Source: Omphiscola glabra
Taxonomy: Eukaryota > Mollusca > Gastropoda > Lymnaeidae
Assembly (NCBI GenBank): GCA_964017045.1
Contig: OZ024794.1
Span: 21,315,316-21,379,315, forward strand
DNA: 64,000 nucleotides
Reading direction: 5' to 3'
The notes beneath the pieces are model-generated. The model worked only from the letters and a program-made list of their open reading frames with translations. It did no database searches and was not told where the DNA came from. Below, in pieces: positions 49,321 to 62,348 of this stretch. Each line of letters opens with the position of its first letter. Position 1 is the stretch's first letter. The translations under genes were made by a program, and so were the position numbers.

Positions 49321-52300
49321 ATGACTCGTAAGTTTGCCTATGGATATATATATATATATCACATATATATTAATTTCTTCTAAATATTTACTGAACTGCT
49401 TTATAAGTTATTTATAACTTTATTATACTTTATAATTTTTATAGAACAAACTGAATTTACTCTGACTTACTCATACATAACTTACTTATTTACTACTGAT
49501 TACTAATAAAAATGATAATAATATAATAATACTAGTGATAGTGTTACTACTAACTTTAATTATGCATCATGAATGTAAAGACAGCATAATAATTTAGAGA
49601 TAAACTAACTGGCCCATTATTCATATATTCAGTATGCCATTGGCAATTGGCACATTGGATGATTAGTAAATTTAGTTCTAATAGCTACTATTATTATTGT
49701 AAAATTAAATATGCCACAACAGTTTATTCATTATATTTATATTCGAAGTGTCTACATATCCGGCGACTGGACAAATAGTGCTGGAGATATAGTATATACG
49801 TCCGGCGCACAATGCACATGACGTGACATGACCGCGTAACATAGCCTACGCCTACTTCTTACGCAATGGCAATACTAATTCTAAAATACAATTTTATTGA
49901 CATAGGTCTACGTAGTTAATTTATTTGGTTCATATTTTAAATTTAGGCTTCAAGGTAGAGCTTTATAAGATGTTTAACCAAGACAACAGACTTATTATTT
50001 TTTTTTTGAAAATTCGCAATCAAATAGTTAGTACTTTTAGTTAGTATATAGTATAGGCCGACTAGTTTAATATTCAAAGTCAAATGCTTACGTTACACTT
50101 TATGTATCTTAGAGCATATGAATATATTCTCAGTTTTTATTTATTATCTAGGGATCGGCTGACTAATATATGTAATTATTGTACACAATATTTTGCCTGC
50201 GACCTCTTGTCACATTACCTGACGGAATGATAACACCTACTAGTCGTCCGGCGGTTAAGACATGTCTGCCGCTGGAATATCTTCCACTAGTTGTCCGGCG
50301 GTCACGTGACAGGCCCGCCGGACGCACTATTTGTCCGGTCGCCAGACGTGTAGACACTGCCATTTTTATATTATACTAGCGGATGTACCCTGCAAATTTG
50401 CCGGGATAGCATTCGGAACCAATGAACTTCTACAGCCTTATAATTATTCAGATCCCGGTGGGCTCCCAATCCCGTCGGTGTCCCGCTGCCGTTAGTATAC
50501 CAGTTCCTGTGGGATTCCGATCACTCTGGATCCCAATTTCGGTATGATCCCTATCTCGTCAGTATTCCGATCCTGGTGGCATCTCAAAACCAGTGGAATA
50601 ATGAAACCTGGGGGATCCCGATAGGTTTGAGTATTCAGATAGGATCCTGATCCCGTTAGGATGCAGATCCCTTTAGTCTCCAGTTTCCCGGTGGGATCCT
50701 TTTCTCTGATAGGATCCCGATCCCGGTTTGATCCCGTCACCCGATTGAATCGCGTTACCGTTTGGTCCAATTTACTGCTGGATCTTGTTAATGTTACTAA
50801 AGCTTTTATATCCCTTTATATGTCCCCGTAGAACTATATCAAAATTTATGGAACATTCTAGATAAAATTTTATAACCTCCTCCAAATGTGGAAGCACTAA
50901 ATTTCTAAGTAATTATTTTTTAAACTTGAAAAATTCTACAACAAAATGCAGTGCTATAGCTATAATACATTTAAGCTAAAAGAGGTGGCCCAGTGGGGGA
51001 CCATTCCATAATTTTACTGAGACAGTTTTGCCTGAGGTTGAGGGCCCCATAAAAATCATTCAGACAAATTATGGAGTTAAAATTTCAGATATGTCAGAAT
51101 AAAATCTGCTTAAAAAAGCCTTAGATATAGCTTTTAAAGTTACGAACTTTCTGGAAAATTTCAGATTGGATATTCTTAGTTTGAAAGCCACCGATATTTC
51201 AATACAGACAATGATGTGTATTGCGACCACGCTAGGCCTATATCCATCAATTCACATGGAACCTATAGTGTTGCCTAAGCCTATTGATATTTATATAGCT
51301 TATATAAGGAAAAATGAAATGGGGCCCCCGGCCCCCAGATGGATGGATATTATGAATTCAGTACCCTTCGGTATTTGAATATAGATAATTAAGTGTATGT
51401 GTACTAAGTTTGGTCAAGATCCATCCATTCATCTAGGAGTATTAAGCCTATTGACCTATAGAACTTTCTGGAACATTCTAGATTAAATGTATTATCCTCC
51501 TCGAAATGTGTTAAAACTGTCTTTTCTTAGTAATTATTCTGCGAATACAAAAAATTGTTCAACTAAATGCATTCCTATTACTATAGTACATTAAAGTTGA
51601 AAGAGGGGCCCGGGGGCCCATTCCATAATTGTATTGAATTAGTTTTGCTAAGATAGGGCCAGAAAAAACATTCAGGTAAGTTATGAAGATAAAATTTTAA
51701 ATTTGTCCCATTAAAATCTATTAAATAATGCCATAGATATTACGTTTTAAAGTTATCAAACTTTCTGGAAAATTCTAGATTGGTTATTATTAGTTTTAAA
51801 TCCACAGATATTTCAATATGGACAATGAAGTGTATTGCTACTACCTTAGGCCTGTATCCATCAATTCACATAGAACCTATAGTGTTGCCTAAGCCTATTG
51901 ATATTTATATAGCTTATATAAGGATCTGACGGATAGCCGTGTATGCATAGCGACAAATGTGAGATATATGTTAGCATGTATGGACTACATAATGGACTTA
52001 CATATGGCATAAATTTATATACTTAACCAGAGATATTGTCAAACGCCACTGATATTTTAATTGTATTAGTACCATATTAACAAATTGAGATTAGAATATG
52101 AGTTATTAAAAATGTTGAAGATTTAAAATATTTTTCTGTGAATATTATTTATCGAGTTAGCAACACTAGCTTAAAGACTCAACCTGCAAATGAACAAACT
52201 CAATATATGAATGAAATCAATGTTATTGGACATTTTTAAAAAGACAGAATGCTTTGAAAAGTATACGTGGGCAATTTCCCACTATAGTTGTTGTCGCTTA

Positions 52301-55300
52301 GTGCAGTAATCCAGTCCTGCACAACATACAGCCGCATGCACCCACTTTGCGGCCACCAAGTAATAAAATATTCTTTTTTTAATTTTTCTTAATAGCTTTC
52401 CCCCCTGTACTATTTTTTTTTCGGCCCGCACAAGTTTTTCATAAATTATTACGGCCCGCCTTATATTTTGAGTTGTGCAGGCCTGCAGTAAACTCATGTG
52501 TAACCCCTTTTAGGTGCTTCCCCATGGACTTTCTCAGAGTCTGCTTTTTCTGGTGGCATCCTGATCAGGTGACGCCCTGCTGTTGTATTTAACTTTGATG
52601 AGGTTGACAAGAGGGTTTGCTATTGCTGGTGCTTTCACATTTGAAAAAATGTAGTTAATTTCATTATCTTTCGGAAAATCTGATGTTTTGTTTATAACGG
52701 TCATTTGAAGATGAGTTCTAATGAACATTTGAAGCTGAAACGTAAAGAAACAATGATTTTAATGTCCTCAACAGGCGTGCAAATATTATTATTTAGAAAT
52801 CTCTCCCTTATGTTATTATAGCCAAGTATATTGTAAAACAATGAATACAAAATGGTTACAATGAGGGACAAACCTAATTAATGTTGAAGTAAATAACTGA
52901 TGGGATTTTAAACACAGTAAGGTAGAACTGTAGAAAATATATGTATATTTTTTGGCAACAGAACAACAGTAGAACAACAGAAGTGAACATATAGAATGCA
53001 TTCATGTTGAGTTGTCAACAGATTTTTTACAAAGTTACTCAAATTTACCATGAACTTCAAAACTAGCATAACAAGAGATTATTCATATAGTTTAGCAAAA
53101 AATTATTTTTTAATTCCAAAATTAAATTCAACTAATATTATATCTAAATATTTAATATTAAAAAGGTTTTTCCACCTCCCCTCAGTTCAGACAATAGGCC
53201 TGGGATTAAATTGTATTTCAGGTTCATAAATTCAATAATGCAAATTTAAAAAAAATGTATTTTATTAAATTTATTAAATTAAAAATGTTATTTATTAGAC
53301 ATTGTCTAGTTATATTTCTAAAAATAATTAACCTGACTTATTGTTTATAGTAGGGTTGCACCGATTAATTAGCAAATAATAGTTAATTGGAAATTTAGCA
53401 GATAAATTTGCATTTTTTGTGACCATTTGCTTACACTTACAATCAAATCCTTAAGAAGCTAGATAATTTTTATAGAATATTGGAGGCTTTTTATAGGATT
53501 TTTATGAACTTTTTATCAAATTAGGTGTGTACAAGAATCTCGACTTCCCTCCCTCCTTTTGCCGCTTACAGGCATGTAGAGTTGCATGGAAAAGATGCAT
53601 ATATTTTGCAGATATCCTTTATGAACTCCTTATTAACTTACATTTATAGACAGCAACCTAAAGTTATGTATATATTAAAAAATGTTCTCTAATGATTTGC
53701 TCTTGTTCCAGGTGGGAATCAGCGTGAAAAGGCTAGAGAGAAAGCCATGAAAAAGCAAAAAGAATTGGAAAAGAAAAAGCATTCTAGTTTGAAAGATGGA
53801 AACAAAGGCATGTCCCTTGAAGAACGGAGGCAACGGTACAATGAAATAAAGAATATGACATATCTTTATTATTAAAGATGTTTTCAGTTTCCATTAATTT
53901 TTACATAATCTGGTAAAGGGTCATACAAATATATATACACACTGAGTGGGGTTGCCATTTCTGAGATTTTTATATGGATACATATCACAGGGAAAGGGGG
54001 GGGGGGGTTGTCCTCTTCAGAATGTATTTAAATTATATTTATTCATAAATTCTGCAATGATTATCCTGAAATTTGAAGTCCTGTCTATAAATAACCTATT
54101 CTATTTTAAATTTATAGGCCTTTTTCAAATATAGCCAACTGTTGCCTACAAATCTGTGAAATCCATGATTTCTAATTATTTTCAAAGGTTAAAACAAATA
54201 TCACCACAATGTTTCATATTTATCTTCATTCTGTTGCTTTGTGTTTTTAGAAATAAAGACACTAAATATCAGAACTGTAATAACTAATATTTAGCCTAGT
54301 GAAAACTATAATCCTTCTACATGGTTTTGTGTGTGATGTAATTTCTGACATAATTATTTTGTTTCGCTAAACCCAACTATTACAGTAGCAAAACAAAAGG
54401 GAATGAAGGGGGTGCCACCCCATTACGCACCAATTCGAAGAAGTAAAAAAGGTCTCCATGCTGCCATTATTAAGTTAAGAAGATTGAATTAAAATTGTGC
54501 TGAATTTTTTACCTTAAGATTCAATCAACATTGTAAGATAAATCTTACAATAAGTAAAATAAATTCGTATTCCGTAGCTTAAAAAGTGTCTAACTCCCCC
54601 ACTATTTTGCTTTGAAACTTATGAACAATTCCTAACACAGAGTAATTGTCCAACCATAATATTCAAACTAGTTTTCTGTTCAAATATGAATTTTGCTGGC
54701 CTTTAATTTGTAATTTTTTTGTATGGTTACATGTACGGTAATTTAAATTTAAAAAAAAAAATGGTATAAAAAACTTATCCGGAAATTTGTTTCGAAGAAG
54801 TAAAAAAGAGGTCTCCATGCTGCCACTATTAAGTTAAGAAGATTGAATTAAAATTGTGCTGAATTTTTTACCTTAAGATTCAATCAACATTGTAAGATAA
54901 ATCTTACAATAAGTAAAATAAATTTGTATTCCGTAGCTTAAAAAGTGTCTAACCCCCCCTCCCCCCCCCCCTATTTTGCTTTGAAACTTATGAACAATTC
55001 CTAACACAGAGTAATTGTCCAACCATAATATTCAAACTAGTTTTCTGTTCAAATATGAATTTTGCTGGCCTTTAATTTGTAATTTTTTTGTATGGTTACA
55101 TGTACGGTAATTTAATTTTTAAAAAAAAATGGTATAAAAAACTTATCCGGAAATTTGTTTGAAAGAAAGATTTGACTAAATTTCTTTCAAACAAATTTTT
55201 GTTAACCAAAACAAAATACAGGTACCGGTAGGAGGTAGTTAAATAGTTTTAATGACTGTTTTTTATTTATTTTTCATTTAAAAAGAATTTAATAAAAGAA

Positions 55301-56250
55301 ATTGAGAAAAATCTAATATCGTTAAAATAATTACACCTTTTCCTGTGAAAAGGATTTATTCATTTAATACAAATTCAAAAATTTTTGTGTGTAGCTTTTT
55401 ACTTCTTTTAAAAATGTTATTGATTTTACTTTTCTCCATGTACTTGTGCCTCCCTAGATAAGGCTATAGTAACATTTCTTTTATGATTTAAAAATATACT
55501 TTTATTTTGTTAAGCATTTCACAAAGAAATTGCATTATCAAATAAAATAGCATAATTTCAAACGGAAGCATTTTCCCCTTTTATCATGTTCTTATTAATG
55601 TTCCATTTTGTATTTTAAATACTGTTCAATTATAACCAAATCAGTGCAAGCTAGCTCTGTGAACTACCAATCTGCTTATCACAACATGTACCAAGTCCAG
55701 CTGTTATAATAAAGCCAAAGAAATGTAAACATTCTTTAAGAAAATCAAATTACTGATGCAGCTGATTGGGGCTGTATGGTCAATCAATGTAAGAATTATT
55801 TGCACACACTAGTGTTGTGAAGAAATCTGGTTGGGCTAAGGCTTTATGTAATTAATGCACCTTTAATATCTATATCTCAGTTACATCTGTTAAGAAAAAA
55901 AAAAGTCATTTTAAAATTTCTAAAGTGGAAGCTCTTTATTCCTTAAACCCCTTATTATCAAGATTTTTCAAATGTTTCAGTTTCATCCATTTTATTCAAA
56001 TATCTTTCTTTTTGTCTATGCTATTTTCTAATGTTATCTACTGTAAAATATTTTGATCTAGATTTTCGTTTTTGATTAGAATAGGATCAAAATCATTTTG
56101 CATTAATCAGCAAGTGTGATTTATTGTTTCAGTGATGCAGAAATAATGCGCCAGAAGCAAGATAAGAAAATTTCTGATGCTGGTTCTAGTGCAAGTGGAG
56201 ATGCTGGTTCTAGTGCAGGTGAAGGAGCTACAGGTGGTGCATCAAAGTAG
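49321..56250 (+). CDS. SERF2: Small EDRK-rich factor (SERF2-type)
   Basis: Three coding segments, 49321-49327, 53712-53835 and 56133-56250, with GT-AG borders join to 82 residues. The first holds only 7 nt (ATGACTC), and the junction codon CGT gives MTRGNQRE, the invariant start of the family. Residues 3-58 are highly charged: GNQREKAREKAMKKQKELEK, MSLEERRQRDAEIMRQKQDK; the RRQRDAEIM segment matches the RKQRDSEIM of vertebrate SERF2. The tail is Gly/Ser/Ala-rich (SSASGDAGSSAGEGATGG). SERF proteins are small disordered proteins known to promote amyloid nucleation and to bind RNA; that role is inferred here. The 4F5-type N-terminal core is complete. Reading through the exon 2 donor adds 12 residues before a TAA at 53873-53875, a possible retained-intron isoform. 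A candidate polyadenylation signal lies at 58369-58378. Confidence 0.92.
49747..50358. mobile_element. MITE with AGTGTCTACA ends and CCGGACAAATAGTGC arms, SERF2 intron 1
   Basis: The left arm (AGTGTCTACA, then GGCGACTGGACAAATAGTGC) and the reversed right arm (AGTGTCTACA, then GGCGACCGGACAAATAGTGC) match over about 34 bp. Further GTCCGGCGG motifs lie inside the right arm. 612 bp with no transposase. Superfamily not assigned. Confidence 0.75.
50440..50780. repeat. Degenerate GATCCCG/GATCCGG-rich repeat
   Basis: GATCCC, GATCCTG and GGGATCC-like words recur at irregular spacings of roughly 15-25 bp, as in a worn minisatellite. No reading frame is supported. Confidence 0.55.
50820..51923. repeat. 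Direct duplication of about 500 bp, offset 614-620 bp
   Basis: 50820-51309 and about 51434-51923 align along their length. Shared words include GGAACATTCTAGAT, CCATTCCATAATT, TTTCTGGAAAATT, CATCAATTCACAT, AACCTATAGTGTTGCCTAAG and TTTATATAGCTTATATAAGG. Divergence is visible throughout, so it is older than the 357-bp duplication downstream. Confidence 0.85.
52312..52485. mobile_element. hAT MITE with CAGNCCTGCACAAC ends, SERF2 intron 1
   Basis: The left end CAGTCCTGCACAAC and the reversed right end CAGGCCTGCACAAC are inverted repeats. The flanks CAGTAATC and CAGTAAAC match at 7 of 8 bases. CGGCCCGC motifs lie inside the right end. Confidence 0.75.
52486..53711 (+). other. End of SERF2 intron 1
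   Basis: AT-rich intron sequence. No gene or element recognised. Confidence 0.5.
54436..55160. repeat. Near-identical tandem duplication of 357 bp, SERF2 intron 2
   Basis: Copy 1 is 54436-54792 and copy 2 is 54793-55160. Both start CGAAGAAGTAAAAAA and end ACTTATCCGGAAATTTGTTT. The differences I see are a few substitutions, a GG/GAGG indel near the start and the length of a C-run (CCCCCAC against a run of about 18 C-rich bases). Confidence 0.95.
55151..55198. repeat. Perfect 18-bp hairpin at the end of the 357-bp duplication
   Basis: AAATTTGTTTGAAAGAAA at 55151-55168 is the exact reverse complement of 55181-55198, with a 12-base loop. The left arm begins in the last bases of duplication copy 2. 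Confidence 0.9.
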
Positions 56251-59200
56251 CAGGAGCTGGAACTCATGGCTGATAGTTAAATTTCACAATCTGCATTACC
56301 AAGTGTATCGCCAACCAGTTTCTCAGTTTCTAATGTAATGTGTTTGGAGGATTCGTAAAAAAACAACTCTTTATCTATCAGGGACGATATATGTTATTAG
56401 TTTTCAGATTTGTAATGTCCTTGTTCATTCTGGTCCTGTTTTTAAACAAAAATGCCATTCTGTGTATATATGTATATGTTCATTAACATGTTCCTTTTGG
56501 GAAACTACATTTCAATTTCATCCTAAATAATCATGTAATTTATGTGAAGGTCTAAGTTTATGTAACAGATTTTAAGAACAAAATTATGGAACTTTAGAAA
56601 TTTTCTAACTAGCAGCATGATCCTTAAATTCCTCCGTAGCAACTAACCCATTTCTTGGATTTTTTCCTTTCTTTAGAAATGAAAGACTTGCTTTAAGAAC
56701 TGTGAAATTTTTAAGTCCTGGTACATGTATTTTATATTTCTCACTAATACAAGTCCAGCACTTGAAATAATCAATAGTTCTTTCAGTTATTGTTTGAGAA
56801 ACTGAAGCAAAATTGTTTCATTTTAAATATGTTATCAAAATTGTCAGCATTTATTGAAGAGATCTTTTATAACTACTTTTCACTCATAGTAAGCATTTCT
56901 CTATGTGCTAGGGAAACTTGACATAAACTTGTACAAATTACAAACACATCTTGTATTATACAATAATAGAGAATGATCATTAGAGGGACTGCTGTCTTCA
57001 TTTCTTTTCCTCATAAGACAGTATTTAACTCTACTTAATCACATGCATGTCTGATTATTAAAACTATAAAAATAATACAATATTTTTGTTATGAGTTCTT
57101 TTTAACAAGTTGTCTTAAACTGAATACAGTGTATTGTATTGATATATCTCGTTATAAAAATGTGCCTTGTCATTATACAGAACTTGTAATGTGTACAGGT
57201 AGAGTACTGACTTATTTCCCCAAGTATATTCCCCATTTTTGAAATTCACATATTGGTTTTGGGACATTTCAAAATAATGCATTTATAAAATGGAAGATCA
57301 GTATCACTCAGCACAAGCTATACAAGCAAATAGGTGAAACTTAAAATATTTATGAACTTAAGTTTTCACAACATTTAGAAGAAAAAAATGCAGTTACTCA
57401 TTGTTAGTACTAGCATAGAATTTATTTTTATTTCAGAAGTACAATGAGGACAAAAGGATATGTAATTGCTTAAGGCTTTATGTTATAATATTTTAAACCT
57501 GAATCAAAATGTCTACATTTATATATCGATAGAATAAAGTAAAGTTACGGTAAACAATAAGACTGTCCTTATGATACCTCTCTAGTCTAAATTCAAATCA
57601 TTCATGATTGAAGATGTTGCAGATTAAAAATACTAATTATTTTTATCAGTTAGCAGTATTAAAAAAAAACTTAACTCTATCATGGTACTAAACTATCCGT
57701 TAATTATAAATATTTATGAATAACAAAGCCATTTTTAAAGAATGATAGTGATATAGATACATTGCAAGTGCAAGCTTAAATTGATGTATGATATAAAGAA
57801 TGATTGTATGATAACAGTATTTCAGAAATGGATAGAGAGTGCATAGTGCTTTACCATTCTAAAAGTTTTTTGTATTTAGTGCCCAAGTTGGACAGAAAAC
57901 CTTAACATTTATGTAGCAGAACTTAAATTATACAAGTGGTTATTGTAATCATTGAATGTTACAATCAAGAATCTTTAAGAAGAGATAGTAAAACATAATG
58001 GACTTTTTATTTTTACAATTCCAGCTGCATATTATGGATGCATTTGTCCTTAGGTGATATTTTTCAGTTTTAAGTAATGTAAATTACTTTTAAGTTCTAA
58101 TAGACTTACAAGCAACTATTTTTAAAAATTTGATGATGTTAATTAATGATAAAACTGAAAGATAGTGTAAAATAGTTCAGGGTTACCCCAAGATGTGCTG
58201 CCTGGTTATTATAATGCTCAAAACTAAAAAAGAAAATTTCCTTGGACAGACCTATCAACTGCAAACCATGTAAAATGCTAGTTAAAAATCTGTACAGGGT
58301 ATTTTCTTCAATTTAAATGTTTGTTATTTTCAGCTGCATTAATAGTACTGTATTTTAAGACTATTTTAAATAAATAAAAGTAGATTTTTATTGCTTAAAG
58401 AACTAAGTGAATTTTATTATTTTTAAAAATAGTGCAGAAATGAGAACAATGTTCATATGAAGCCCACTGCAGAAATAAGTTGCATCACAGCAAGTAAATG
58501 ATAGGGTAAGCGAGTAAATTCTAAACAAAATGTAAATACAAAATGTGGCAAATTACTTGCATTTTCTAGTACAAAAGAATTATACAGCAAGGAAATCAAG
58601 AATCTGGTAAATAGGATTCTTCTGTAGAATAAAGTATTTTTCTTAAAAATATGACATTGCACAGGTAAACAAAAGGAACGAATTTATTAAAATTTCTATA
58701 TACAAGCCAACTATTTTCTACATACAGTACAACATATAGACTTTCAGACAGCATTAGCATGTGTCACAGAGGTAATCTAAGAGACATCACATTAGAAGTT
58801 AGGCATTTTTCTCTCACTCTTAGGCAAATGCTGTCAAGTCGTCAGAATGCATCCACAATACTTAACTTATTATCTAATAACCAACACAAAATACTGAATT
58901 CACCAAATTCATTGAACAATCTTGGTTAAAAATGTACCTTGTGATAACACTTTTTCTTTAAAAAAACCAGCAAACATAAATATCAAGCAATGCACTAAGT
59001 ATCAACTTATTGACATATCAATATCACACTAAAATAGCATTAGGCTCATTTGCACACATATTTTAAAGCAATACAAAAACTACCAAAAATTCCAATGCTT
59101 GTAAAATAAAATAGCTATCAATGTCTTAAATATTGAAGAGCTGAATTTATCCCCTAGCTATGAAAAGTCACTTACAACCATAACTGTATAAAATTAAAAA

Positions 59201-61518
59201 GGTGTGCTACAAATGAAATATATTTAGCTGTAAAAAAGCTATACATTTGTTCAAGAAAACATGTACCAGCAACATCAAAAATTATTTTTACGGCTCGCCA
59301 CTTAAGGATAAGTTTCACCTTTTACAAGGCTCTAAATAATCTCCCTTATATTAAGAACTTTGAATCAAAATGAATAGTTATGGTTAGTTGATAATATATT
59401 AAAAATTTACATGTTCCAAAAATAATATAATACAAAAATTTTAACCTACTAAAAATGTTTATCAGCTGTTTCAATGATTGTGAGTAATCTCTTTGGCAGG
59501 CAAAATATTTTTTTTTTGATTGACAAGAACTGTTTTAACTGCTTTCATTGAATATAACAATTAGTTCATAAGCAGATATATTTATTATTATTAGACTTCC
59601 ATCCCTAAAACAAACAATTGCAAATGTTTTTCCTTCAATGAATCATAATTAATTGCCACCCTGAACATGTTAAAAAGGGATGTTACGCCACCATGTATCT
59701 TGCATAATTATCATATCACATAAAGTATCTCATCCTAGACGAAAGTGAAAAACATTCTAGAGTAAGTAATTTTCAGGAAAAAATGGATGAGACAATGTGA
59801 TCAAACAGCTAACTGGTAATCTGACACAAAAGCCATGCCATGATTTACTTGGTGAAAACAACAGCAAAACACCTACTGGTTGAATAAGAAAGCACAAATA
59901 GGCACTCTAAGTAAGTCTAAGACAGACAAACACTTGGGGAAAAAAGCAACATCAAAGTAAAATAATAAAAAAATTGGTTTATAATATTCTGGTTTAAGTT
60001 GCAATCTTTTGTATTTTTCTATCTGTGGCATGTTATTTTAGAAGCTTTCTAAGCAAAAGAAACAGTACCAGATGTGTCAACTGGCTGCCAAATGGTCAAT
60101 GAAATTCATAACCAACAATTTGCATAAGAACCATAGACTTATGTTAAGTATTATTTTGGATAACAAGATAGCATTAGAAATCCATGATTATGTGTCTGTA
60201 AATTCATGGCCTCCGAGGTTTGTTAACTCTTAAAAAAGAAAGTTTATTTGAATCATTAGGAATGTGCCAGAGACTGAGACTTTGCATGCATTGTTCCCTT
60301 GACTCTAGTAAATAAGTATGAATAAAATTTGATGCCATGAACCTACACATATGAGATTCGGAGTTCTCAGTGTAAACACATTACAAATGATGTTATATTA
60401 GAATGCTCATGAAGGACTGGCAAAACAAATCACTCAATATGTACAAGTTCACATTCATAACATGCTGGTGCAAAATGTCAAATACTTAACAAGTGCAGAA
60501 ATACATTTTCACACAAACTTTGCAATTAGGGTACAAGTTCTTTAAAAGAATATGCTTTAATCTCTAAGATATGCCCATCTCATTATAGATTATATTGCTT
60601 TATATTATATTGTGATAATGAGTGAATGATTTCAAAATTAGCAAGTAATAAAAAAAATATTTATTTTAGCACTTAAATTTGAAATTTTCACAAGTGAAAC
60701 ATTTTTGAGCTACAATTTGTCAATCAATGCTAAAATACAAATCAATTGACACAAATGAAGGTAAATGTTAAGTATAAAAACTTATTGAATAACTGATTTA
60801 TCAAGGAATTACACACGTTTATATGCATCATTAAATGAACTATGGATGACAGTTTGAAAGTTAAGATAAAAACTAGCATTAACAGATTTAAACAACTAGG
60901 CAAAAAAATGTACAATTATTTTCTTCATTGGACACAGAGTCAAAATTTGAAAAAAATAAAATGAGCAAATTAAGAATCTAAAAATGAGCTGTGTTGACAC
61001 CATGTGACTAAGCAACCACCATCAAAGGTTTCATTGAACTAATTACAAGGACAGAACACAAGCCCAACACCGCAGCATTGACTAAAACATTCATTTTATT
61101 TTCAAGAGTAAATAAAGTAAAAATAAATGGTGAAGTGTATTTATGCCACGTAGAAAACAAAGATGTAAAAAATCAACTTTTTTTTGTTAAAATGAAAGCT
61201 AATTTTACAATGTTTTAAAAGCAAAATGATGAAAGCACATTAATCCCCAAAAATTGAAATATTATTTACAAGAACAAATGACATGGGAGATAAATCTCAT
61301 GGAATATGGATAGAATTTGGCTGAGTTTCCACCCCATATAGTATACAGGGATCAAAAGAGATAATTAAAATTAGGAAAAAAAAATAATAAATTAAAGATC
61401 ACAACATGATTTGGGTTGAGATAACCTGGATATGCACTAATTTGACAGCACTAATTCTTACTGAAGAATTGAGGATTAACAAATGGAGGGGGATAAAAGA
61501 AACCTTGAGACATGAGTC
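56251..61518. other. Convergent 3' UTR region between SERF2 and the membrane-protein gene
   Basis: Uniformly AT-rich with no transposon ends, RT signatures or supported ORF, unlike the rest of the window. A plus-strand AATAAATAAA at 58369-58378 could end the SERF2 transcript (3' UTR about 2.1 kb). Minus-strand signals (TTTATT at 58683 and others) could end the opposite gene (3' UTR up to about 2.8 kb). The transcripts may meet or overlap near 58.4-58.7 kb. Confidence 0.5.
58369..58378 (+). promoter_or_regulatory. Candidate polyadenylation signal of SERF2
   Basis: Two overlapping AATAAA hexamers (58369-58374 and 58373-58378). This is the clearest double signal seen downstream of the SERF2 stop. 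Confidence 0.4.
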
Positions 61519-62348
61519 TTACTTCTTAAAATAACCAACTACTTGATTTGCTTTCTGTATTAAAATGTCTCTGACAGGCTCCAGGAATACCAGGTGCTCT
61601 CGTACTTTAGAGATTAATGGATGTTTTAAAGGGCTGAAGAATAACACATAGAATAGAACCATGGACAGCAGTAGCATAACAACTACAGAAAGTATTACAG
61701 CTTTCAAACACACACCACCAGCAGATGATTTTGCCTTGTCCTTTTTGGCTGGTTCTGTAGATACTGGTTGCACCACCTGTGGGGATAAGTTGAGATCTTT
61801 TTGTACAACTGGATTAATAAGTTCATCTTCTAGCATCTTGATCTGCTCATCCAAGCAAGGTTTGGTGTCACTTTCCTCATCACTTTCTTCCACAGTCCTG
61901 TTTGGTTCATATGGAAGGGTTTCATCAATGCTGGTCTCCAAAATTGCTGGCCTCTCTTTTACAACCTATTATTAGAAGAAAGTATAAAAGAATACTTTCA
62001 AATTTCAAACATTTCGAGACAAACATACAATGCTATTGTCAGTTGTGTGATAGAAATATTCCCATTTGACATATTTTAAGTTACATAGCAGTTAAAAATT
62101 ATGCATTATAAATTTATATGCTTTTTTGTAACTGAATGTTTTGATTACCTGGCCATTCTCTTTATGTATAGGGGTAGCCACTGCAGCAACAGTATTGGCT
62201 GCAGACTTCTGAAACTTTTCTTCAAATGCTTCAATGGACGCAAGAGGAGCTTTAACTTGAGGCCCAGCTTCAATAACTTCTTCTTTTGTTGGTGTAGCCA
62301 CAGGTGTTTCATTGACCACAAGTATGTTGGGGACATCGACTGCAGCCT
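61519..62348 (-). CDS. Single-pass membrane protein, C-terminal exons, family not recognised
   Basis: Two exons are visible: 62149-62348 (entered two bases into a codon) and 61519-61965, which join in frame across GT-AG borders. The visible part is about 214 residues. The first exon is Ala/Val/Thr/Pro-rich and disordered-looking (VNETPVATPTKEEVIEAGPQ), with a short helical patch EAFEEKFQKSAANTV. The second opens with an acidic stretch (ESDEESDTK, QIKMLEDELINP), then a Lys-rich linker, a hydrophobic segment of about 22 residues (AVILSVVVMLLLSMVLFYVL and on) and a 38-residue tail ending VVGYFKK. The layout suggests a long cytosolic or nucleoplasmic N-terminus anchored near the C-terminus, with a short helical lumenal tail. 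Upstream exons lie right of 62348 and were not found. No function assigned. Confidence 0.7.

Noticed and set aside
53836..53875. Treating the read-through of exon 2 as the main SERF2 C-terminus
   Set aside because: The spliced version restores RRQRDAEIM, which matches the family; the read-through can only be a minor isoform.
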